This document shows positions 15,334 through 22,750 of a stretch of 22,750 nt of DNA, piece after piece. This stretch comes from Chrysochromulina tobinii (taxonomy: Eukaryota > Haptophyta > Prymnesiales > Chrysochromulinaceae). Position numbers and translations under genes: made by a program. The stretch is from assembly GCA_001275005.1 (NCBI GenBank), contig JWZX01001988.1:1-22750 (forward strand). The letters are read 5' to 3'. Position 1 is the stretch's first letter; each line of letters opens with the position of its first letter. The notes beneath the pieces were generated by a model. The model was not told the origin of the DNA and ran no database searches. It saw nothing but the letters and a program-made list of their open reading frames with translations.

Positions 15334-17435
15334 TCACGCCACAACCAGTCCCGCAGGCCCTGAGGCGTGAACGTCACAATGGCAAGCATGCGTGAGCGCG
15401 GGCATCAAACAATGAAGGAACACGGTTCGCCGATGGCTACTACTCACCGGTTCCTGTGGAAGTCACCAGAGGGCGGAAGCCGAGCTCTTCGACGGGAATA
15501 CTGCGTACACCCCCCCATGAAACAATCACAGAGGTGAGGTCAGAGTGCGAGGAATTAGGGACGCATGGGTAAGCACACACCCGAACTCTGTGAGCTTGGA
15601 CTCGTACACGCGGATGACATCGTTATGTGCCTTCGTAACGCGCGCAAGCTCATATTGCAAGTCCTTGATGGCACCATCTGCGTCCGCAAGAAGCATCCCG
15701 ATGTTCAAACGTGACCAACGAGCGAGCGCGCCGCGCGAGGAACGTGCACGCACTTTTGGCGTCAAGGACATCGTCAAGCTTCTTTGAAACGGTGCCAAGC
15801 AGGTTGGGGTCGAGGTTAGCAGCATGGATGACCTCTGAAAGCTGCGATTCCTTCTTCTCGAGGGATTCATTGATTGCCTGCGGAAAGGGTGCATATGTGT
15901 GTCACTGGCTTCTACAAGCAAGGATAAAAGCTTTCGGGATACCTGCAGTTTCCGTTCGAGCAAAATGTTTTTGAAGCCCGATTTTTGCTGGACGTCGTAG
16001 ATCGTGGACTCAAACTTCTCAAATAGTTCGTTGCGCTCTTTCTCCACGTGATGGAAGCGCTGCTCCAGTACCTCGTGCTCCCACGTCAGATCCCGTAGCT
16101 GTGTCTCAAGCACATGCAACCGCGATTTCGCGTTCTGGAGCGACATTTTGTCTTTTTGGTAGTTCGCCAGTTCGTGCCGCAGCTTCTCAACCTCCTTCAG
16201 AGCTCGGGTGAGTGGCTCCGAAAGCTTCTTATTCTCCTGCGCGATCTCGAACATGAGTTTCTCATTCGAAATCTCCTTCTTCTTCATCTCCGCCACCTGC
16301 GATAGGGTATTGAGGCGGTCGATGCGAGGACAACCCTGCCGCCTGTATCATGCAACAAGCGTACCTCTTCTTTCAGTGAGCGAATCAGGTCCAGGTTGTT
16401 GTGAGTTATGTCGTTGTAGTAGTTCTTGATCTCACCGAAGGCTTTCTCGTGCTTTTTCATGAGCTCATTGATGTGGTTGTTCTTGCGCTCCTCGATTTCG
16501 AGGATTTCCACCTGTGATGGGGCATCGTTGGATCAACCAAACTGACCACTCCGGCCCAGCACGGCGCCGGCACACCTTCCTCCTCAGCTCGAGGTCCTCA
16601 CGCAAGAGCTTCATTTTGAGCTCGTACTTTTGCTGTAGCTCCTTAACCTCCCGTTCATACTGCTGGCGTAGCTTCGTGACATTCTTGTCGTTCTCCTGTG
16701 TGACGCAACGAATGCCAGTGAGCGAAATACAAGCAACCAAGGGCTACCCTTTCCGTCCGTAGACTCGACATTTGGCTTTGCGCGCCTGCTTGAGCTCGCG
16801 AATGGCGTCCTCGTGCGCAAGCTCCAGCTCTTTGAGCTCAAGCTTGAGGGAGCGTTTATCTTTTTTCGATTCGGCCTCGTGCTGCCGATGCTCCTCGTGC
16901 TGCAGTTTGAGGGCACGCTGCGAGGATTTCGGCAGCGCTCAGCAGCCACAAAGGCACAGATCGGCGAATCTATGTGAGGCGTGGTGCGCTGTGCTCACCT
17001 CGCACTCTTCCTTGAGCTGCGACACGTTGTTCTGGTGCTCGTAAAGCAGGTGCTTGACCTTCTGCTTGTACACCTTGATCTCAACCTGGTGACGTTCCTC
17101 TAGCTCTTCCATCTCACGGTCCTTATTCCGGAGCTCCGCTTTCCGATCTTCCAGCTCCTGCGCGGCAAGGTGTTAGATGAGACTTGACGACCGGCATCAA
17201 GCGCAGGATGCGATCGCACCTTTTTGGTAATCTCCCAGAACGTATTGACTTTGTCACGCTCCAGCTGAAAGTAGTTGCGCTCCTCCCTTTCGTGGTCCAG
17301 CTCCGCAGACATGAACGCGATCTTCTCGCGCAGAGCCTCTACGTTCATCTCACCGCCTTCACCAAGAGCCTGACCCTTGTCGGGTGCATCTCCTTTTTTC
17401 TTGTCTCCTTTCTTCTTGTCCTTCTTCGGCGCCAT
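15334..17435 (-). CDS. DRC4: Dynein regulatory complex subunit 4 (GAS8/DRC4), ten exons
   Basis: DRC4 is a coiled-coil subunit of the nexin-dynein regulatory complex, which links outer doublets and controls dynein in motile cilia. The proposed exons are 17435-17220, 17157-16999, 16917-16786, 16695-16576, 16511-16365, 16296-15943, 15877-15754, 15677-15581, 15500-15448 and 15359-15334. They sum to 1428 nt, giving 475 residues, against 478 in human GAS8. Family landmarks are clear: a Lys-rich [10 protein letters not shown] start, [79 protein letters not shown] and a final GPAGLV. Introns are 62, 80, 90, 64, 68, 65, 76, 80 and 88 nt in order; the third starts with GC, the others with GT, and all end in AG. 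The protein is predicted to be almost wholly helical coiled coil. The start is the ATG followed by GCG; no signal peptide is seen or expected. Confidence 0.95.
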
Positions 17436-18082
17436 TGTCACAACGGAGGGCCGGAGGGTCGAGCAACGGAAAGTGGTGTGTGTAAGTTCAAGAAGGGAAG
17501 AGGGTTCCCCCCGGTTAACAAAAATAATGGGAGAAACATCGGGATCGTAATGATCGCTGAGTGCGGCACTCAGTGAGAGCTTCGAGAAAGCTTCGAGAAT
17601 CCGCTCTCGCGTCTCGTGCGCTCTGTCGTGTTGTTATTGCCCATATGCCCATCTTCGATGCCCTCGCGCTCGTCCGCTCACCGTATTTGAGAGGACTCGC
17701 TACAGCCCAGGGGAACTTCCATGACCTATGGCCGCGCACGGTGGCGCGGAAGCTGACTACAATGGGGCTTCTGAGGCATTGGGGGGACGTCGTGTTCGTT
17801 AACACTATACATCCCAACCCGAAACTTAAATATGAGCCCTCTCAACCCTCCCCCGAACTGATATCCACACCCCTTGCTCAACCGTTATTTACCCAGCTCC
17901 CAGGTAATCAGGGTGGGTCTCACACGACTCGTTGTCAAGTCAAGTTCCGGCGCTGACTCACGCGAGGAACGAAACGAGGCTCCTATCGCACGGCATTGTA
18001 CGTCTAGGATTTATTTCCCGCTGTTACCTGTTTAGCCCCTCTCCGCCCCTCGTCGCCCCTCGCCTCGCCCCTCGCCCCTCGT
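17436..18082. other. 5' flank of DRC4, no gene seen
   Basis: It presumably contains the DRC4 promoter. No TATA element is obvious. The open frames on both strands (for example 17561-17956 plus) are mutual shadows without recognisable domains. The last 35 bases are a C-rich CGCCCCTCG run leading into the foldback element. Confidence 0.4.
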
Positions 18083-18377
18083 CCGTTTTTGGTTTGAGCG
18101 TTCCTCTCCGGCTGTCGTCGCGCTGCCACCGCGCGCCCAGATCTCGATAAAATAGACTCGTAGTCGAGCCGCTGCTCATAGGCGGACAAAGCTTGCGGTT
18201 GCGCCACCAATGTCGTGACAAGACGCAATGAATATACATTCTTAGGAAGCGGGTGCAACATACGAACACATCTTCTATGAGCAGCGGCTCGACTACGTGT
18301 CTATTTTATCGAGACGTCTGGACGCGCGGTGGCAGCACGACGACAGCCGGTGAGGAACGCTCAAACAAAAAAGCGGT
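18083..18377. mobile_element. Foldback element with arms of about 90 bp
   Basis: The left arm, about 18091-18181 (GTTTGAGCGTTCCTC to CCGCTGCTCATAG), is inverted at about 18275-18367 with some five base differences and one 2-base indel. The central spacer is about 93 bp. A looser match continues outward through a T-run and A-run. The transcript or single strand would form a long hairpin. It has no coding capacity, so it could be a non-autonomous MITE-like element or a locally generated inverted duplication. I could not see a clear target-site duplication. Confidence 0.75.
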
Positions 18378-18461
18378 GGCACCAGTCGTACGAGGTGTCG
18401 CCACGCGAGACAAAAAGTGCGAGACAAGCCTTTCACAGTTATGCTGCGGACCTCGTTCGAG

Positions 18462-18594
18462 GACCTCGTACATGCTTGGGCCGGAGGTACACGCATCAGT
18501 AACGTGTGTAGGCTTTACTAACGACCCGCATTCACTCATTTGTCGGAAAGCGACGCGCTTGGTTTCACCCCAGCATGCAACACGTCAACCCCGG
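18462..18594. repeat. Dispersed repeat, copy B
   Basis: The 133-bp counterpart of copy A (14969-15118), same orientation. It lacks short pieces present in copy A and ends at the same CCGG. It lies about 1 kb upstream of the DRC4 start. Confidence 0.85.
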
Positions 18595-19779
18595 ACCGTA
18601 TAGGCCGTTATACTTGGGGGGGTTCCTCGTTGGGAGGTTGCAAACGAACCGCCCTCTGCCAAGGGGGGGTTCGCTAGCCGCCCGATGGTTACCCGCCTCG
18701 TTAGGTAGGAAGGTACGGTCCGGTGAGACAAAAGAAAACTTGTCTACACCATACATCGAGCCGGGCGCGTCGTCCACCTTGGCGGCAAAGACGAGGTCAT
18801 CTCGTTCAACATGGCGTTCCAAACGACGGTCTTACGGCAACCTTGGCTCGTCATGGGGAGCGGAGAAGGCGTGCCGGGCATGGGCGGCTCGCCCGTTTGG
18901 CTACCTGCAAGAAAGTGGAGCAAAAACGGACGTTGTGCACCTGGAGCGCGCCGGCGCCGACCCACGGTCCACTTGCTCCCACTGCGTGATTTGCTGCCAC
19001 TGCGTGATGAGAAGCGGTTCAACGCCGTCCACGTCCATAGCGCCCCCAAATTCAGCGGCCGCAGCGCATCATCAAAGCACCTCAGATGTGTAACACAATG
19101 TGGAGCGGTGGCTGGGCATTCTGGTAACAGGAGGTCGAGAAGCTGGCGACGTTGCTTTCCGAGGCCGTGCTGCGTGCCGCCGCCACACGCTTGCAAGTGC
19201 AGCAGCAGCAGCGACGATGTTGTCGGCTGCGCAGCCAAGAATGACTGTCCATGCCTTTTACTGCCTGACTTTGGCCTCTCCCTCGTGGCATCCAAGCCCG
19301 GCGGAGGTGATCCCCACGTGCACCAAGGCTGCAGGCAGTGGGTGGATGGCGGCGGACGCGTCAGACGGATCGGATGGGGTGAGGCACTGCCGGTCGTCTC
19401 ACATATCACACCGGGGTTCTCCCCCCCCCTCTCTTCCGGCTCTTCTCTCCCTCTTCTTGCGAATCGGGAAGTGCTGGTTTCAGGTAGGTAGGTGGTAGGT
19501 GGTAGACTTGCAATATGGAAGCTTGGTTGGTGTGAAGCGTTAAACATAAAACGCGACTGCGGGAGGCCGTGGCAAGCAAGACGCCGCTCCATCCCGAGCA
19601 CCTCTTGTTTGCGGCTGCTGGCGGCGCGCGCGACATCTGCGAGCACGAGGACGGCGCCGCGGACGGCGCCGCGGACGGCAATGATGCGGATTCGGACGGC
19701 AACGATGTTGACCGTGAAATGCCGGCTGTGGAGACTGAGGAGGACCAACAGCGCGAGGAGCACGAAAGGAGGGGGAAAT
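18595..19779. other. Intergenic region, no convincing gene
   Basis: Frames are open on both strands for long distances because of high GC, but none shows a known domain. Two stretches have protein-like composition: minus strand 18822-18565 (VERDDLVFAAKVDDAPGS) and plus strand 19569-19802, which is acidic (DGNDADSDGNDVDRE) and would overlap the 3' end of the TFIIIC90-like gene. Either could be an exon fragment, but I cannot build a gene from them. Two adjacent GGACGGCGCCGC units occur near 19650-19677. Confidence 0.4.
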
Positions 19780-22353
19780 TCAGCTCCACAAAGCACGAGT
19801 AGGTGGCACGCACGTGCTGCCGCACAAGCCGCACACTCCGGTAGGTGACAATTCACCAAGCACGCTGCCCGCTGCTCCGTCCGCATCATGAGAAGCACAC
19901 GCGCCAGCGCCGCACGTTGAGCACGTCCATGCGAGCAGGGGCAGCAGCTTGAAACACACCCAGCAGCGCGCGAAAACGTGGCCTTCGGCACAGCACTGCT
20001 CAATGGTGGTTGCGACGGGTACCGTCCCGTTGCAGAGCATGCAGATTTCCCTGACGGGCGGCGGCAGCTTCTGCTCTAATGCCGCCTGGCCCTCGACGCA
20101 GCGCGCGGCAACGTAGCAGCGCCTGATCGTGAATCTATGGCGGCTCGGCTCCTGCTGCTCGTGCTCGAACGCAAGCAGCCAGTCGGCGGCCGGAAGGGCC
20201 TGCACGGCACTCAACACAGGTGGGGTCATTGTTCTCGATGCTAAAGCGGCGCCAGCTGTGGCCACGGTAACCCTCGAGGCTGCTTGCGCTTCAAGCAGTA
20301 CCTTAACACAACGCTCTCCTACGCTGCGAAGCGCGCGTGCGTGAGCCGCTCGATGGGTTGCGCTTTCACCCTCCAAAGCCCGTGGGCTTTGTTCAGTAGC
20401 GCACACAGGTGCTGAGATTCCTTTGTCCCCGCTGCTGCCATCATACACGCGACGCTCGAGTTCACACCACAACTGCTGCTTGCCGCATTCGTGGGCCAAG
20501 GCGCACATGCACTGAAGCGCTCTCAGAGAAGACTGATTCACGCCTGACATGGCTCCCCTCAGGAACTCAAATAGAGTTGTGGATGCGTCTTCGATGAATG
20601 CAACACGCTCCGCAACGCACTCCGCCATCAGTGAGGCCGATACTGCCCACAACGAGCTGCCCACTGGTCGAAACCTCGCGAATTTCTCGAGAGCCTCGCA
20701 TGGCACGACAGGCTCGACGGATGCGCGGAAAGGCGACAGAGGAAGCCTGGAGGACTGTGGCAGAAACGAGGCAACGAGGAGCCTCCAGTTATCGAATCGG
20801 CCCATTTCTCGGGTCCTCGCACCTTCACGCAGCACGCGCAGGCAGATGACGAGGCTTCCACCACTTGGCGATCCCGCTAGACCAAACACCATGGATTGTG
20901 AAGGCAACACAACCTCGTCCTCGTCCTGGTCGGCGCCGAAGTCAAAGTTGCTGCAAACATCGCCGCGCGACAGCGCCGTTGAATTGAGTACCTTGGACAC
21001 CAGTCCGGCGGTCTTGGGCGCGGGGACGACGCCAAGATCGCGCTTGAAAGTGGCGTCCCTGTCCCTGGGTAGCTGCCCAAGGTTTGGATAGTGCAATGCG
21101 CCAACAGGATGGACTTCACCCGGTAGCGAAGTCAGCCGACCGTACAGCAAAGTGCCGTCGTTGGCGGCCGAATACCAGACCCCGCCGAGGCATAGGACAT
21201 TTGTGAGCTCGTGCGCATGCATCGCTTGGTAGACTAGCGTCCCAAGCGGTGGCAGCCGCAGGGAGCTCTCCCAAGTGGCATCAGGAGACTTCCCCATGCG
21301 ATCCGAAGTAGCGTCGCCCTCGATGGCTCGCGGAAAATCCTCGATCCGGTAGAGTAGCAAACACGGGCCTGATGCGAGCGCGACAACGCATGAGGATGTC
21401 ACTCCTGAATCCGCTTCGACCACGGAAGAAACACTCATCGACGCGATGCGACGCGTGATGGCAAACGCGCACCCCACGCGACGCGCCGCAGAGCACCGCA
21501 GCCGAAGACCGTGTGCTGCTGTGTCAACTGTAGGCACGAGCCTCCACACGATCACGCCACAATCCGAGCTCCCTGAGAAGAGATGCAACGCCGCAGTGCG
21601 CACGGCGAGGCGGCACGGATAGTTTGCCGCCTCATGATTTTGCGGCGACGCCTCCTGTTCTGGGCCGAGGCGCACAACCGCCGCGCCCACCGGTGTGCGC
21701 AGCGAGATGGCTATCATCCACTGTGACGACACCGGCGCCCACGGTGCATGGGTAACGACCACAAGCAAAGCAGGGCCCGCAAGGGCCAGATAGCATAGAG
21801 CAGCATTTGTGCCCGACGCCACGTCCTCGCAGTGTGCCTCATTCCATAGAAGCAGCCGCGACCAGTGGCTGCTGTGCACCGCAACTGCCGCACGCTCGGC
21901 AGCGGACGGCATGGGCGAGTGACGCAGTGCAACGTGAAGCAGCGGAGTGAGCTGCACAGCTACAACTAAACGCATCTCGAAAGGAGCTGCTGGCCGTGCA
22001 TAAACAGCACATGCATGTGCGACTGCGGCACATAAAAGGCTGCCTCGATTGGGCGTGGCAAGTGTGGGGCCCCAGCTCAGGGCAGTGAACGGTTGGGTAG
22101 CGAGCTGTGGCGACAAAAGTGTTGCACCAAAATGATTCTGATGTTCGTGCCTCTTGTTCACTACAGCCTGCACTGCACGGTCGTAATCAGCGAGGGCCTC
22201 AGTCCCGCTCAACTTGCAAACGACTTGGCGTGTGCCCGCAATAACAACGCGGAGGGTTGCTTCGCCGCCAAAGGCAATGTAATCGTCGTCAGACCATGCG
22301 CAGCAGTCCGGGGACGATGCGGCAGCGCCTGGTCCAGTTCTACACGCGAACAT
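19780..22353 (-). CDS. TFIIIC90/GTF3C4-like subunit of RNA polymerase III factor TFIIIC
   Basis: An 857-residue single frame. The last 90 residues carry the paired zinc-binding pattern of the TFIIIC zinc-finger domain: C771-x2-C774, C788, H792, C797-x2-C800, C811-x2-C814, C819 and C841-x2-C844, with the typical GHxxxRCWVC core. The N-terminal part has WD-like strands (AWSDDDYIAFG, FSGSSDCGVIVWRL, YSAANDGTLLYGRL), as expected for the beta-propeller of this subunit. TFIIIC binds the internal promoters of tRNA genes and recruits TFIIIB in the nucleus. Human GTF3C4 is 822 residues, so the length fits. I chose the ATG at 22353, giving MFACRTGPG and then the first propeller strand; an ATG at 22503 adds 50 residues, including a Pro-rich piece encoded by a C-run. 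No intron is needed. The zinc domain makes the family likely; propeller similarity is weaker. Confidence 0.75.
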   Translation of the reverse strand: MFACRTGPGAAASSPDCCAWSDDDYIAFGGEATLRVVIAGTRQVVCKLSGTEALADYDRAVQAVVNKRHEHQNHFGATLLSPQLATQPFTALSWGPTLATPNRGSLLCAAVAHACAVYARPAAPFEMRLVVAVQLTPLLHVALRHSPMPSAAERAAVAVHSSHWSRLLLWNEAHCEDVASGTNAALCYLALAGPALLVVVTHAPWAPVSSQWMIAISLRTPVGAAVVRLGPEQEASPQNHEAANYPCRLAVRTAALHLFSGSSDCGVIVWRLVPTVDTAAHGLRLRCSAARRVGCAFAITRRIASMSVSSVVEADSGVTSSCVVALASGPCLLLYRIEDFPRAIEGDATSDRMGKSPDATWESSLRLPPLGTLVYQAMHAHELTNVLCLGGVWYSAANDGTLLYGRLTSLPGEVHPVGALHYPNLGQLPRDRDATFKRDLGVVPAPKTAGLVSKVLNSTALSRGDVCSNFDFGADQDEDEVVLPSQSMVFGLAGSPSGGSLVICLRVLREGARTREMGRFDNWRLLVASFLPQSSRLPLSPFRASVEPVVPCEALEKFARFRPVGSSLWAVSASLMAECVAERVAFIEDASTTLFEFLRGAMSGVNQSSLRALQCMCALAHECGKQQLWCELERRVYDGSSGDKGISAPVCATEQSPRALEGESATHRAAHARALRSVGERCVKVLLEAQAASRVTVATAGAALASRTMTPPVLSAVQALPAADWLLAFEHEQQEPSRHRFTIRRCYVAARCVEGQAALEQKLPPPVREICMLCNGTVPVATTIEQCCAEGHVFARCWVCFKLLPLLAWTCSTCGAGACASHDADGAAGSVLGELSPTGVCGLCGSTCVPPTRALWS

Positions 22354-22399
22354 TTCATCCTGGCAAACTTCCGCTTGACCACAACAAATACTCAGCACT

Positions 22400-22696
22400 C
22401 TAACGAAAGGGGTACAGTGAGTCTCCGCGACATTGAGAGGGTGGGGGTAGGGGGGGGGGGTCCAGGAGAAACGTGCAATTCTGCGCAATTGTCTTTTTTG
22501 CATCGCTATTTTTCTTCATGCGGCGGCCTCGCACCAACGCGGCTTCTGTGCAGTGGGCATGAGGCCGCTCAGTGTCGATATTCGCTGGGGCATCGTCCTC
22601 ACTGTCCTCGTCGATGGTCTTAGCTTCGAACAGGTGTGAAAGCGGTTCAAGAAGCTGCACATAGTTCTCGCAGAGGACAGCGATGTGCGAGCTGGC
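22400..22696 (-). CDS. Partial gene at the window edge, probable last exon
   Basis: On the minus strand an acceptor-like CGGTAGCAG ends at 22697 and is followed by a frame open to a TAG at 22400. The first 50 codons look protein-like: SSHIAVLCENYVQLLEPLSH followed by an acidic DEDSEDD stretch. After about residue 75 the sequence becomes a Pro-run from a C-tract and may not be coding. The family is not recognised. It could be the end of an upstream gene or a 5' exon spliced into the TFIIIC90-like frame, which is in a different phase. The start given is the base after the supposed acceptor. Confidence 0.35.
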   Translation of the reverse strand, partial: ASSHIAVLCENYVQLLEPLSHLFEAKTIDEDSEDDAPANIDTERPHAHCTEAALVRGRRMKKNSDAKKTIAQNCTFLLDPPPLPPPSQCRGDSLYPFR

Positions 22697-22750
22697 CTGC
22701 TACCGAGACCACAACGACGTTGTGAAGCCGACTGGGCCCAGGCGCCGCCT

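Noticed and set aside
18811-19491. Plus-strand frame of 226 codons
   Set aside because: It shares the same GC-rich openness with two other frames, and no motif supports it.
18744-20003. Minus-strand frame of 419 codons
   Set aside because: It runs from inside the 3' part of the TFIIIC90-like gene in another frame into a repeat-flanked intergenic region and has no coherent composition.

Overview
The window is nuclear DNA from a GC-rich eukaryote that builds motile flagella, most likely a unicellular alga. The main evidence is a complete ten-exon gene for DRC4/GAS8, a subunit of the axonemal nexin-dynein regulatory complex, with nine introns of 62-90 nt. Eight introns are GT-AG and one appears to be GC-AG. 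A TFIIIC90-type RNA polymerase III factor gene is also present. Small introns, a GC donor, alanine/proline-rich proteins and an Orai-like four-helix protein would suit a haptophyte or related alga, but I cannot fix the lineage from sequence alone. I found no bacterial operons, no tRNA or rRNA gene and no CRISPR array.

Layout, left to right. A phytanoyl-CoA-dioxygenase-like gene (minus, 293-1699) diverges from a coiled-coil protein of unknown function (plus, 2082-3089), which converges on an Orai-like four-TM protein gene (minus, 3308-3949). From about 3950 to 7050 there is no convincing gene. This stretch holds degenerate tandem repeats and two arrays of a TGTCGAG-type unit, enclosed by 12-bp inverted and 33-bp direct repeats. 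Next comes a head-to-head pair: a membrane-anchored protein with two copies of a chaperone-type TPR domain (minus, 7053-9332) and a long low-complexity repeat protein (plus, 9538-about 13372, with a frame change near 12.9 kb). The two TPR units come from 401-bp DNA copies in which I see no mismatch.

From 13.4 to 15.3 kb is non-coding or unrecognised sequence with small hairpins and copy A of a dispersed repeat. DRC4 follows on the minus strand (15334-17435). Upstream of it, from 17.5 to 19.8 kb, lie a foldback element with arms of about 90 bp and copy B of the dispersed repeat, so DRC4 is bracketed by the two copies. The TFIIIC90-like gene fills 19780-22353 (minus, no intron needed). At the right edge there is an apparent exon of a further minus-strand gene that runs out of the window.

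The genes do not form a pathway; they are independent eukaryotic units. The most interesting features are the membrane-anchored tandem TPR protein with its homogenised duplication, the Orai-like protein without the filter glutamate in register, the TGTCGAG repeat structure, and the DRC4 splice pattern (GC donor and a tiny last exon). I see no convincing new multi-gene system.
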